Source: UBA6136 sp044351045 (GTDB lineage Bacteria; Pseudomonadota; Gammaproteobacteria; Methylococcales; Methylococcaceae). From it: DNA of 27,998 nucleotides. Shown piece after piece: positions 7,805 through 16,814 of this stretch. Numbering within the stretch: the stretch's first letter is position 1; each line of letters opens with the position of its first letter. Below the pieces are notes generated by a model, which was given only the letters and a program-made list of their open reading frames with translations, had not been told where the DNA came from and made no database searches. Location: assembly GCA_044351045.1 (NCBI GenBank), contig JBILGM010000042.1, forward strand, positions 1-27,998, written 5' to 3'. The translations under genes and the position numbers were made by a program.

Positions 7805-10234
7805 CTAATCCGCTGCTTTCGGACACGGGGCGCCTTTTTCAATCCAGCGGCCGAACACCCGGACAAACCGTTCATGACTGATGGGCGGTTGGGTTCGCTC
7901 AACCCCGCGTGAGTTCACGCCGGGGGACCATGCCCAGTTAACGCGCACATCGGTATCCAGATGCTTCAGCAGATCCTCCAGCGTGAAGCCTCCGTTGGTC
8001 TCGGGATTCTTGAGCTTTGAGCAAAGCATGGCGCCGGGCATGGGCGTTCCCGGAGAGACTTCCATGGCCATGTTGGTGGGAGCAAGAAGCCAGCCGCTTT
8101 GGCCATCCTCTTCCACTCCCGGCGCGCCGGTTTGCGGATTGTTCTCTTTGCCATGACAAGTATTGCAACGTCCATTGAGCAGACCCTTGTCATCCTCACC
8201 CCGGCTGATACCGAACAGATGCGGGCGCCGATCATCGGTCTGGCGCGGGTAGTCGTTGGTGGCCGGACTGCTGGAGTTACTCGCGGTGTGACAATTCTGG
8301 CACCGGGGGTCCGTCAGCACGGAATAGATTTGCCGCCACTCATAGGTGCCTCCGGTCACGGGACGTCCATAGGGTTTGCAATTTTGCCCGCCCGACTCCC
8401 CGCACTTGAATATATCCGTCTTCAGATAATTTGCGATCAGACGGACATCAGACTGATTCAATAGTCCGGGATAGAGTTTTGGCATGGGGTCTGGCACGCT
8501 GGCGAGAAATTTCTCCAGGCGCCGAGGGTCGGCCAGATGGCTATGGCGCAAGATCGACGGATACAAGGCCCCGGTGCCTGATTGACCATGGCAGTTGCTG
8601 CACACGGTCATGAACAGGGCTTTGGGCGCTGAGGCAAAATCCGCAGACTGACTGATGCGGGGGAACGTTGTGATCTCCGGCTTTTTGCGCTGAGTCAAAC
8701 CGAGAACCGCCACCCGCAAGGGCCCAGCCACGCCATCGGTGGTGATGGATGATCCCCCCACGGCGGCGGCCAGGTACTGTTTGTCACCCACGGAATAACT
8801 GATCAGGCCATTGTTCATGGCACCGCCCAATGTCTGGCGTTGCTGCAATGCCCCGGTGGCGGCATCGAATACAAGCAGGCGGCCTTTCACATCCCCGGCA
8901 AACAGCAGACCGGATTTCGTGGTGACCAAGCCAGCAATCACCGGGGCATCATTCTGAAACCGCCAAAGTGTCTGGCCAGAGCTGGCGTTGAGTCCCGTGA
9001 TCCGGCCCTCCGGTAACGCACTATAGTCGGGCGTGGTCGAGCCGCCGGCATAATCCGTATCACTGGTGGGCGGGGTCGATTTGAAATAACGACACCAATC
9101 GACCATGCCGACGAAGATCAATCCTGTCCGCGGGTCATAAGCAGTGCCGTTGTATTGCGCCCCGGCCCCGGGGCAGACCCACTTCCAGTTCGAATCCAGC
9201 GGCTCCTGATCATGGGCCATGGTCGTGGCTGGGACATCAAACACGGGGCCCTGCGTGGTCCGATCGTAGCCATAGACCCGGCCGCTTTTGCCGGTGACCG
9301 CCAGCATAGACGACCCTGCGCCTGATCGATACAGTGTTGGCGCGGCGGAAAGATCCCAATCGTGTTCGTCATGAGGAACCGCCTGATAGAACCAGTTTAG
9401 TTTGCCTGTGACGGCATCGACGCTGATGACGGAGTTGGTGTAGACGTTATCCCCGGGCCTCGCTTCCGGGTAAAAAATCGGTGTCGGATTCGAGACCGGA
9501 GCAATCACCTCCCCGGTCGCCGTATCGAGACTCACGGTGGTCCAGAATCCTCCACCCTGTTCATTGTTCATCTGCACGGTCTTGAATTGCCAGATTTCCT
9601 TTCCGGATATCGCATCCAGCGCCAGCAAGCGACCATTGATACCCTTGTCGCTGGTGGCGACGCCGATGAACAGCTTGTCATTCCAAACCACGGGAGCTGC
9701 CACCAGCGATTCTCGCTGACTGGAATCCGCCGCCTGTACCGCCCAGATCAGCTTGCCCATCTTCGCTTCAAGCGCGATCAACTGACCATCGTTGGTTCCG
9801 CGATACACCACACCCTTGGCATAGCCCACGCCTCTCGTGGCGAAATAGCTGGCGACGGTATATTTGAATTGAACTAGCGATCGCCACAGCGGCTTGCAGG
9901 TCACGGCATCGATCGCATAGGTCGCTTTCAGCGTGGTCACATACAGGGTTCTATCCACCTTGACGATCCCGCTGCCAAACCAGGCAGGCTCATTTAGTCG
10001 GGCTTCACAGATTGGCTTCAGTTTTTGCAGATTCCCCTTATTGATCTGATCCAGATCCACATGGCGCTGTGCGTCGAAATCCTTGTTGAGGCCCACCCAG
10101 TCAAGCCCATCGGCGACTACAACCCGTGCCCCAAGCGTCAAGGAGACAACCAGCCCGAGAAGAACGAACTGGCGGAGTGTCCGAACAAGCATGGCAACTC
10201 GCGGTTCACAGATTGCTGAATGATGCGACATCAT
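7805..10234 (-). CDS. PQQ-type beta-propeller dehydrogenase with three c-type heme sites
   Basis: An exported 809-residue protein with a signal peptide (hydrophobic core FVLLGLVVSLTLGA, cleavage near residue 42). Residues 45-520 form a PQQ dehydrogenase-type propeller, with repeated strand motifs such as GKEIWQFKTV, GKLNWFYQAV and GQTLWRFQND. PHDEHDWD (287-294) matches the region of the catalytic Asp, probably Asp292; SNPTP around 249 matches the calcium-binding Asn region. The C-terminus has three CxxCH heme sites: CSNCH at 545, CQNCH at 645 and CNTCH at 690. Known quinohemoprotein alcohol dehydrogenases usually carry one heme and are about 700 residues, so this is an extended form. No vicinal Cys-Cys motif was seen. 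The start ATG 10234 has GGAG five bases upstream. It likely oxidises a substrate in the periplasm and passes electrons to cytochromes; the substrate is unknown. It is divergent from the efflux operon. Confidence 0.82.
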   Translation of the reverse strand: MMSHHSAICEPRVAMLVRTLRQFVLLGLVVSLTLGARVVVADGLDWVGLNKDFDAQRHVDLDQINKGNLQKLKPICEARLNEPAWFGSGIVKVDRTLYVTTLKATYAIDAVTCKPLWRSLVQFKYTVASYFATRGVGYAKGVVYRGTNDGQLIALEAKMGKLIWAVQAADSSQRESLVAAPVVWNDKLFIGVATSDKGINGRLLALDAISGKEIWQFKTVQMNNEQGGGFWTTVSLDTATGEVIAPVSNPTPIFYPEARPGDNVYTNSVISVDAVTGKLNWFYQAVPHDEHDWDLSAAPTLYRSGAGSSMLAVTGKSGRVYGYDRTTQGPVFDVPATTMAHDQEPLDSNWKWVCPGAGAQYNGTAYDPRTGLIFVGMVDWCRYFKSTPPTSDTDYAGGSTTPDYSALPEGRITGLNASSGQTLWRFQNDAPVIAGLVTTKSGLLFAGDVKGRLLVFDAATGALQQRQTLGGAMNNGLISYSVGDKQYLAAAVGGSSITTDGVAGPLRVAVLGLTQRKKPEITTFPRISQSADFASAPKALFMTVCSNCHGQSGTGALYPSILRHSHLADPRRLEKFLASVPDPMPKLYPGLLNQSDVRLIANYLKTDIFKCGESGGQNCKPYGRPVTGGTYEWRQIYSVLTDPRCQNCHTASNSSSPATNDYPRQTDDRRPHLFGISRGEDDKGLLNGRCNTCHGKENNPQTGAPGVEEDGQSGWLLAPTNMAMEVSPGTPMPGAMLCSKLKNPETNGGFTLEDLLKHLDTDVRVNWAWSPGVNSRGVERTQPPISHERFVRVFGRWIEKGAPCPKAAD

Positions 10235-10508
10235 GTGTCTCCGTTTACAGTATGAACACGAGGAATGGGGCGAACCATATCATTAAAACTTCAATGATTA
10301 TCAGCCCCAAGGATTGCCTGCTGTCGCCGCAAAGACAACCAGCGAAGACCTCCAACGGCGCTCATCGTCTAGCTTGAGATATCATCTTTGCTTAATCAGG
10401 GTTGATATTTTCCTTGAGCAAAACCACGGGCCCAATCTGCTGCGCGCCAGCCAAAACAGCTTTGATTACCCTTCGCCGCTAATACAATTGAGACATTGGC
10501 AGTCACTT

Positions 10509-11948
10509 ATGCGCCTCTGCTTTGGGCTTTTTTTCCTTCTCTCTGGTTGTGCAGTCTGGGGGCCCGACTATCAGAATCCCCAAATCGATATCCCGAAAGA
10601 ATGGAAAACCAGGGATTCCCTTGCAAGGATTTCAGGGGAAAAGATTCCCGAAATGGCATGGTGGAGCAAGTATCACGACCCCTTGCTGCTGAAATTGGTC
10701 CAGGAGGCGCTTGCCCGCAACAACTCAATTCAGTCCGCCGTAGGTGCCATCTACAAGACTCGGGCAATCCTGCAACAGATCCAGATGAATTGGGTGCCGA
10801 CCGTGAACGCCGGTGCCGGCTATATCAGTACTGACCACCAGATCGACAACTCGACGTTTTCCTCCCTGCCCTTTCCTGCCTTTACTGCGGGATTTATTCC
10901 GAACTATTCGCTGAATATTCTCCAGCAGCTGCGTAATCAGGAACAGGCCGAGGCAAACATTGCGGCCAGCGTCGCCGCCAAAAACGCCGTCCGCCTGGTG
11001 GTCATCGGGCAGGTGGTCGGCAGTTATTTTGGGCTTAGGGAAGAGGAATACCGCCTGACGCAACAGAGGGAGTTGGTGCTGAACCTTCAGGCGATGGTGG
11101 ATCGCTACAAGGAGGCACATCAGGAGGGACTGATATCTCTTTTTACCCTGCAGCAGTATCAGATTCAGCTGGCCAAAGCCCGGGTCGAGGTGCCAGTGAT
11201 CGAATACAATATCGTGCGTCTCGGCAATGCGATTCATGCCCTGCTGAATGAAAATCCCGGCCCGATTGCGCCATCGGTTCAGCCCTTCTTGCAAACCGAG
11301 TATCAGGGCGTGATGAGTGCCAATCTGCCATCCACACTCTTGAAGAACCGTCCGGATGTCATTCTTGCCGAGGCCGTGCTCCGTCAATCCAGCGCCAATA
11401 TCGGGGTGAATACCACCTTTTTCTTTCCCACCATTAGGCTGACCACGCCATTAGGCCTTGCCAGCAGTTCGCTAAACCAGCTTACCAACACCCAGAACAG
11501 CTACTGGCAGTATCAGGGCGGTATCAACATGCCCATCCTGAACTTGGGCGCTTTTGGGGCCATTAAGTCGGCCAAGGCTCAGTACTACAGCGATTACTAC
11601 GCCTATATCGATACGCTGAGAAATGCGTTTGCCTCGGTCGACAGCGCACTCGCCTCGCATCAGAAATACACCGAAAGCCTGGACCATATCCTCGTTTTCT
11701 TCCAAACCACCCATGATCGGCTGGATAACGAGCAGGCCCGTCACGACGGCGGGCTGGTGCCCTATCCGTCTGTGCTGGCCCTGAAGGTCAATCTGAATGA
11801 GGCAGCCATTCAGGCTGCGCAAAGCAAACTGGCGCAACTGATGAGCGTGGTCAATTTGTATCAGGATATGGGCGGCGGCTATGGGTACGCTAACAACGAG
11901 AAGGCTAATGATCTTGGAGAGGGGCACCGGTTTGACGATTTACTGTAA
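10509..11948 (+). CDS. Outer membrane efflux lipoprotein (TolC/OprM/NodT family)
   Basis: Outer-membrane channel of a tripartite RND pump, 479 residues. The start at ATG 10509 is chosen because it gives a lipoprotein signal MRLCFGLFFLLSGC with lipid Cys14, followed by GPDYQNPQIDIPKEW, the classical opening of OprM/NodT proteins. The remaining sequence has the two long helical repeats of the family (for example LVLNLQAMVDRYKEAHQEG and the matching C-terminal HDRLDNEQARHDGGLVPY) and the LLKNRPDVILAEAVLR signature in the middle. An upstream in-frame ATG at 10314 adds 65 residues that do not resemble the family. The ribosome binding site is weak. Its 3' end overlaps the start of the adaptor gene, implying translational coupling. 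First gene of a channel, adaptor, pump operon. Confidence 0.93.
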   Translation: MRLCFGLFFLLSGCAVWGPDYQNPQIDIPKEWKTRDSLARISGEKIPEMAWWSKYHDPLLLKLVQEALARNNSIQSAVGAIYKTRAILQQIQMNWVPTVNAGAGYISTDHQIDNSTFSSLPFPAFTAGFIPNYSLNILQQLRNQEQAEANIAASVAAKNAVRLVVIGQVVGSYFGLREEEYRLTQQRELVLNLQAMVDRYKEAHQEGLISLFTLQQYQIQLAKARVEVPVIEYNIVRLGNAIHALLNENPGPIAPSVQPFLQTEYQGVMSANLPSTLLKNRPDVILAEAVLRQSSANIGVNTTFFFPTIRLTTPLGLASSSLNQLTNTQNSYWQYQGGINMPILNLGAFGAIKSAKAQYYSDYYAYIDTLRNAFASVDSALASHQKYTESLDHILVFFQTTHDRLDNEQARHDGGLVPYPSVLALKVNLNEAAIQAAQSKLAQLMSVVNLYQDMGGGYGYANNEKANDLGEGHRFDDLL

Positions 11949-13110
11949 CCCGGCGAGCTGGCTTCGGCTCTGTCTAATAACCCTGGTGGCAGTGCTTACC
12001 TCAGCCTGTGGCAAAAAGCCCGCTCCGCCACCCCCGCTCATGGAGGTGAATGCGCAGGAGGTCTATGCCCATGACCTCGAGTACATCTACGAATACCCGG
12101 GGGTAGTTCAGGGCGTTATCGATTACCCGGTCATTCCCCGCATCAGCGGTGCCATTTTTAAGCAGCTCTACAAGGAAGGCACTTATGTCGAAAAGGATCA
12201 GCCGCTCTATGAAATAGACAGGCGGCCCTACCAGTTCGCGTTGCAGACCTATGAAGGTCAGTACCAAAAGGATAAGGCGGCGATGGACAACTACAAGATC
12301 ATCTACGATCGCTATGCCAGCCTGACCCGAAAGGACGTCACCTCGGTTCAGGATGTCAACACAGCATTGATCAACTACCAGGCCGCTGCGGGCGACGTCA
12401 AAACGGATCTTGCCAATATCAACAACGCCAAGCTGAACCTTGAATACTGCACGGTCCGCGCCCCGGCATCCGGCTACATTTCCGAGCGTATGATTTCCGT
12501 CGGCATGATGGTCACGGCGTTCCAGACGCAGCTCAACGTCATCAATTCCCGCCAAGCCATGTATGTGGCCTTTTCCATGCCCGAACTGGATCGACTGAGC
12601 ATCGAGAATGGCGTCCTTGAAGGCATCTATCAAGTACCGAAGGATTACCGCTTCAACGTCGACCTCGAGCTGGCCGACGGGACCCCGGTCCCGAACGCTG
12701 GGCGGGTCGAATTCAAAGATATTCGCGTCTCCTTCTCCGATGGTGTCTGGCAGTTGCGTGCTAGCATCGACAATGACCACCTGCCCCGCAACAAGCTGCT
12801 GGCCGGCCAGTTCGTACACGTATTCCTGCGTGACCTGATGGTCCTGAACGCCTACGCGATTCCCCAGGAATCGATCTTCCGAGATCGGGAATCCTCTTAC
12901 GTATTCATTCTCGAGGGTGACAAGGTCAAAAAGCACCGCATCAAGGCCGGCAAGTGGCGACTGGATGGTACCCAACTGGTCGACTCGGGCCTGGGCAACG
13001 GCATGCGGGTCATCACCAACGGCGGGGTGCGAATTGCCGATGGTGACACTGTAAAAGTGGATCAGGTCGTCAGCGACCGGACCCCGGCCGTTCATGCAAA
13101 ATCCCAATAA
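11908..13110 (+). CDS. RND efflux periplasmic adaptor subunit (membrane fusion protein)
   Basis: AcrA/MexA-type adaptor, about 400 residues, linking the inner-membrane pump with the outer-membrane channel. It has a lipoprotein-like signal ending in LTSAC (Cys34 from ATG 11908) and a Pro-rich linker. The barrel-lipoyl region (VIPRISGAIFKQLYKEGTYV, then DQPLYEIDRRPYQF), helical hairpin near residues 115-170, returning lipoyl half (LEYCTVRAPASGYISER) and C-terminal beta-barrel and membrane-proximal domains follow in family order. The start is uncertain: ATG 11908 overlaps the channel gene by 41 bases, while TTG 11932 has a strong GGAGAGG about eight bases upstream and gives a more compact signal peptide. 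The pump gene follows 14 bases after the stop. Confidence 0.93.
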   Translation: MILERGTGLTIYCNPASWLRLCLITLVAVLTSACGKKPAPPPPLMEVNAQEVYAHDLEYIYEYPGVVQGVIDYPVIPRISGAIFKQLYKEGTYVEKDQPLYEIDRRPYQFALQTYEGQYQKDKAAMDNYKIIYDRYASLTRKDVTSVQDVNTALINYQAAAGDVKTDLANINNAKLNLEYCTVRAPASGYISERMISVGMMVTAFQTQLNVINSRQAMYVAFSMPELDRLSIENGVLEGIYQVPKDYRFNVDLELADGTPVPNAGRVEFKDIRVSFSDGVWQLRASIDNDHLPRNKLLAGQFVHVFLRDLMVLNAYAIPQESIFRDRESSYVFILEGDKVKKHRIKAGKWRLDGTQLVDSGLGNGMRVITNGGVRIADGDTVKVDQVVSDRTPAVHAKSQ

Positions 13111-13124
13111 GCGTCGGCCACCCC

Positions 13125-16100
13125 ATGATTTCGGAAAAATTCATTTCCCGGCCGGTCCTGGCTATCGTTTGCTCGATCATGATTGTCATTGGCGGGGTTA
13201 TGGCCGCGCTTTACGCGCCGATCGACCAGTACCCTCTCATCATTCCGCCAGTCCTCAACATCAACGCGACCTTTCCGGGTGCCAGCTCGGAGGCGATCGC
13301 CAATGCCGTGGCCGCTCCCATCGAGGACCAGATCGCCGGCACCGAGGACATGATCTACATGCAGTCGGCCAGCCAGAATGGTAGCAACAGCGTGTCGATC
13401 AACGTTTATTTCAATGTCGGCACCAGTCTCGGTATCGTCGAGGCAGATACGCTGAACCGCTCGCTGACGGCATCCAATTCCTTCATTCCGGAGCAGGCAC
13501 GCGCCCAAGGCATCCGCATTCGCAAGATGATCCCCGATCTGTTCCAGGTGATCCCCTTTTACTCCGAGTCGGGATCGCCGGACCCGCTATACATTGCCAA
13601 CTATGTGCAGCGTTACATCTATCCGGTCATCGAACAGATTCACGGGGTGGGCTTCGTCAACATTCTCGGCCAGCGGTCCTATGCCATTCGTATCCATGTC
13701 GACCCCAAGAAGCTGGCCTTCTACAAAATCGGCATCCCGGAAATCATCGAGAAGGTTCGCGACCAGAGCAGCCAGTACGCCGTCGGGCAGAACGCCATGC
13801 CGCCGACCTACGGGCCTGAGAAATCGAATTTCCTGATTACGACCACCGGCTACTACACCGACGTCAAGCAGTTTGAAAATGTCGTCCTGCGCGCCAACCT
13901 CGACGGCAAGAACGAAGTCAGCCTGACCGATACCGATCAAACCGAAAAACCAAAATTCAGCCTCGCCGGCAATGCCCAGATCGTCAAGCTGAAGGACGTC
14001 GCCCGGGTCGAGCTGGATGCCAACAATTACAACAACTACTTCCACGTCCACAAACGCGACGAAGAGACCGGCGAAATCAAAACCTTTGAAGCTGTCTCGC
14101 TTCAGCTGTACCTCGTTCCCGGTGCCAACCAGCTCGCGACCAAAGCGGCTGTCCAGGAAGCCATGAGCCGAATCGATCAGTTTCTGCCCAAGGGCATCAA
14201 ATACTTCTACCACTACGACTCGTCGATCTTCGTCTATCAGGCCATCCATGGTGTGGTTGAAACCCTGCTGATCGCCTTCCTGCTGGTTTTTGCCGTGGTG
14301 TATTTATTCATCCAAAACCTTCGCGGCACTATCATCCCGATCCTGGCGATCCCGGTGGCCGTCATCGGCGCCTTTGCCGGCATCTACGTCAGCGGCTTCA
14401 ACATCAACACCCTCTCTTTGTTCGGACTGGTGCTGGCCATCGGCATCGTGGTGGATGACGCCATCGTTGTACTTGAAAACGTGGAGCGCATCATGGAGGA
14501 GGACAAGCTGAACTCCTTTGATGCGACCGTGAAGGCTATGCGCGAAGTTTCCGCGCCAGTCATTGCGATCGTATTGGTGCTCAACGCCGTGTTTGTCCCC
14601 GTCGCCTTTTTGGGCGGGTTCAGCGGCACGATGATGCAGCAGTTCGCGGTGACCATTGCCATTTCGGTAGTTATCTCCGGCTTTGTCGCCCTAACGCTGA
14701 CACCCGCCTTGTGCGTAATATTCCTAAAAAATGTCGACCACGACCATTCAAAGCCCAAGAATCTGTTTTTTCGCCTTTTCGATGCCGGATTTGCCAGGCT
14801 GCAAAACGGATATATGGCTGCCGTCATCTGGATCATCGACCATGCCAAAACTGCCCTGATCGCCTGGGCTGTTGTGCTCATCATGACCATCGGCATGTTT
14901 ATCCGCATCCCGACATCACTGATCCCACTGGAAGACATGGGTTATTACTACGACGTCATCCATGTCAACCCGGGCGGCGCCCTTAAATATGTAGTCGACG
15001 AATCCAACAAGGTCGCCGACGAGATGATGAAACGCATCCCCTACCTCAACCGTCTGGTTGTGATGGGCTCCCAGGACATCATCGACAACGGCACCTTCAA
15101 AACCAACACGGCAACCATCATGGGTGTCCTTAATGACGAGGATGACCGTGACATGGTGCACCAGACCATCGATACGGCGATTGAGACGACCGGCAAAATC
15201 AATTTGGAAAACAAGAACATCAATGGCTATGCCTTCAACCAGCCACCGATCCGTGGATTGAGTCCTTCGGGCGGCGTGACTTTCTACCTCCAGGCCACCC
15301 AACCGCTCACGGTTCAGGAAATCCACGACGATTCGGTCAAACTGGTGGAATACCTTGAGAAGAATTACCCCTCGGTCAAGCGGGCCAGCCAGTTCTATGA
15401 AGTCGATACGCCAGAACTTCGGGTGGATGTCGATGCGGAAAAAGCCTACTACTACGGCGTGGACTTCAAGAGTGCCTACAACTCCCTGCAGGGAGTATTT
15501 GGCCTTTACTACATCAATTTCTTCACCAAGTGGGCCGACCTGTTTTGGGTTGAAATCACCGGCGACTATGACTACCGCAAGAATCCGGAACTGCTGAACA
15601 CCGTTTACATCAAGAACAATCAAGATGAGATGGTGCCGGCCGGCAACATCATGAAACTGACCGAGACGACCGGTGCCGAAGTCGTGACGCGCCTCAACGA
15701 CTTTCTCGCCAGCCAGATCGTGGTCGACCCCGACGATGCGAACGGCCACACCTCTGGCGAGATCATGGATATCATTGAGGAAGCCGTCCCCAAGGTGTTG
15801 GGTAACCGTTATGACATTAAATGGTTTGGCCTCGCTTACCAACAGCAGATTGCCGGCAACCAGTCGGCCATCGCATTGTCCTTGGGACTCATCATGGTGT
15901 TCCTGATCCTCGCCGCGCTTTTCGAGCTGTGGACATTGCCCATCGCCATCGTCATGGCCCTGCCCTTTGCCCTGTTCGGGGCGGCTTTCGTGCTTCTGAT
16001 TTTCCAGAAACCCAACGACCTTTACTTCCAGGTCAGCCTGCTGACCCTGATAGGACTATCGGCCAAGAATGCCATTCTGATTGTTGAATTTGCCATCGAC

Positions 16101-16373
16101 GGAGTAAGGAAGGAAGCCATGTCCTTCCGGGATGCGGCGATACACGCCGCCCGACTGCGTTTCCGTCCCATCGTTATGACCTCCATCGCCTTCATTCTGG
16201 GTGCGGTGCCGCTCGTCACGGCCAACGGTGCCGGTGCCCATGCCCAGAATTCCGTTGGTGCCGGCATTGTCGGCGGGATGCTCGGCTCAACCTGCGTAGC
16301 CGTCCTGTTTGTCCCGATGTTTTTCACCGTGATGATGAAGTTTTCACGCCAGGTGCCAAAACCTGAAAAGTAA
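13125..16373 (+). CDS. RND efflux pump, inner-membrane HAE1 (AcrB-like) transporter
   Basis: Proton-driven multidrug-type pump of 1082 residues. The N-terminus ISEKFISRPVLAIVCSIMI is the typical first membrane helix, followed by porter domain PN1 and PN2. The proton-relay aspartates are Asp444-Asp445 in GIVVDDAIVVLENVER, and the partner Lys in GLSAKNAILIVEFA is present, so the pump looks functional. Twelve membrane helices fall in the usual two groups of one plus five. Compared with AcrB, where the Asp pair is 407-408, about 37 extra residues lie before it, mainly in segments near 255-280 and 308-322 in the porter domain. The start ATG 13125 has only a weak ribosome binding site. Substrates are not predictable from sequence; the adjacent PQQ protein is divergently transcribed. 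Confidence 0.95.
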   Translation: MISEKFISRPVLAIVCSIMIVIGGVMAALYAPIDQYPLIIPPVLNINATFPGASSEAIANAVAAPIEDQIAGTEDMIYMQSASQNGSNSVSINVYFNVGTSLGIVEADTLNRSLTASNSFIPEQARAQGIRIRKMIPDLFQVIPFYSESGSPDPLYIANYVQRYIYPVIEQIHGVGFVNILGQRSYAIRIHVDPKKLAFYKIGIPEIIEKVRDQSSQYAVGQNAMPPTYGPEKSNFLITTTGYYTDVKQFENVVLRANLDGKNEVSLTDTDQTEKPKFSLAGNAQIVKLKDVARVELDANNYNNYFHVHKRDEETGEIKTFEAVSLQLYLVPGANQLATKAAVQEAMSRIDQFLPKGIKYFYHYDSSIFVYQAIHGVVETLLIAFLLVFAVVYLFIQNLRGTIIPILAIPVAVIGAFAGIYVSGFNINTLSLFGLVLAIGIVVDDAIVVLENVERIMEEDKLNSFDATVKAMREVSAPVIAIVLVLNAVFVPVAFLGGFSGTMMQQFAVTIAISVVISGFVALTLTPALCVIFLKNVDHDHSKPKNLFFRLFDAGFARLQNGYMAAVIWIIDHAKTALIAWAVVLIMTIGMFIRIPTSLIPLEDMGYYYDVIHVNPGGALKYVVDESNKVADEMMKRIPYLNRLVVMGSQDIIDNGTFKTNTATIMGVLNDEDDRDMVHQTIDTAIETTGKINLENKNINGYAFNQPPIRGLSPSGGVTFYLQATQPLTVQEIHDDSVKLVEYLEKNYPSVKRASQFYEVDTPELRVDVDAEKAYYYGVDFKSAYNSLQGVFGLYYINFFTKWADLFWVEITGDYDYRKNPELLNTVYIKNNQDEMVPAGNIMKLTETTGAEVVTRLNDFLASQIVVDPDDANGHTSGEIMDIIEEAVPKVLGNRYDIKWFGLAYQQQIAGNQSAIALSLGLIMVFLILAALFELWTLPIAIVMALPFALFGAAFVLLIFQKPNDLYFQVSLLTLIGLSAKNAILIVEFAIDGVRKEAMSFRDAAIHAARLRFRPIVMTSIAFILGAVPLVTANGAGAHAQNSVGAGIVGGMLGSTCVAVLFVPMFFTVMMKFSRQVPKPEK

Positions 16374-16421
16374 AAATCGACTAGGGGCCCGCGTGCATCA
16401 CACCAGACAATAAGCCGAATA

Positions 16422-16670
16422 ATGGGGATGATGAAAACCCGCCTTTACCTGAGGGTGCCTTTCACCCACCGAGATGAAGCCAATGCCCTCGGAGCGCCAA
16501 AGGAGCCTGCCCAGAAACTTTGGTAGGTCCCCGAGGGCGTTGACGCCGGGGCGTTTCAAGGATGGTTCCCTGATAATGCTGACCATCAAAATGCTGCCCC
16601 TGCCAAGCGGACGCGCCAACTTGCAAAAGTGGGGAATCCAAAAAATGATGCCCCCGGGATAGTCATTCAT
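16422..16670 (+). pseudogene. DUF5710-like domain fragment interrupted by an amber codon
   Basis: On the plus strand the frame from ATG 16422, 16428 or 16431 reads KTRLYLRVPFTHRDEANALG, then APKEPAQKLW, a TAG stop at 16524-16526, and VPEGVDAGAFQGWFPDNA. This closely follows the DUF5710 domain pattern (YLxVPYxEKDEAKALGA, WDPxxKxWYVPxGVD), a small domain found in plasmid and element-borne primase-like and DNA-processing proteins. The TAG falls exactly where the conserved Tyr of WYVP is expected, and the usual Arg-Trp-Asp before Pro is degraded to Pro-Lys-Glu. After the stop the same frame stays open into the antisense of the permease gene, so the true end is unclear. Family assignment is from memory of the motif. 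I see nothing else in 16671-16814. Confidence 0.6.
16485..16538. repeat. Two-step inverted repeat inside the DUF5710-like fragment
   Basis: GCCCTCGG (16485-16492) pairs with CCGAGGGC (16531-16538), and within it CCAAAG (16497-16502) pairs with CTTTGG (16518-16523). The result would be a long, interrupted hairpin. It overlaps the degraded coding motif, so it may be a coincidence of codon choice rather than a structured RNA. Confidence 0.4.
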
Positions 16671-16814
16671 TCCGGCGATCTGGACTTCGTTGCCTACTCA
16701 GGTGATGTCCGCCCTGGGAGTAAGCGGTTGAATCCGCTGTGGAAATCTTTTACTGCGCCTCATCAATCCGGAGTCTTGGGGGCGTTGTCACCATCAGAGT
16801 CCGCTCAAGCCAAG

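Noticed and set aside
12001..13107. Long minus-strand open frame opposite the adaptor gene, and similar ones opposite the pump gene.
   Set aside because: Antisense shadows created by codon use in strong plus-strand genes.
16398..16670. 90-codon minus-strand frame in the gap after the pump gene.
   Set aside because: The plus strand carries a recognisable DUF5710-like sequence there, so the reverse frame is a shadow.
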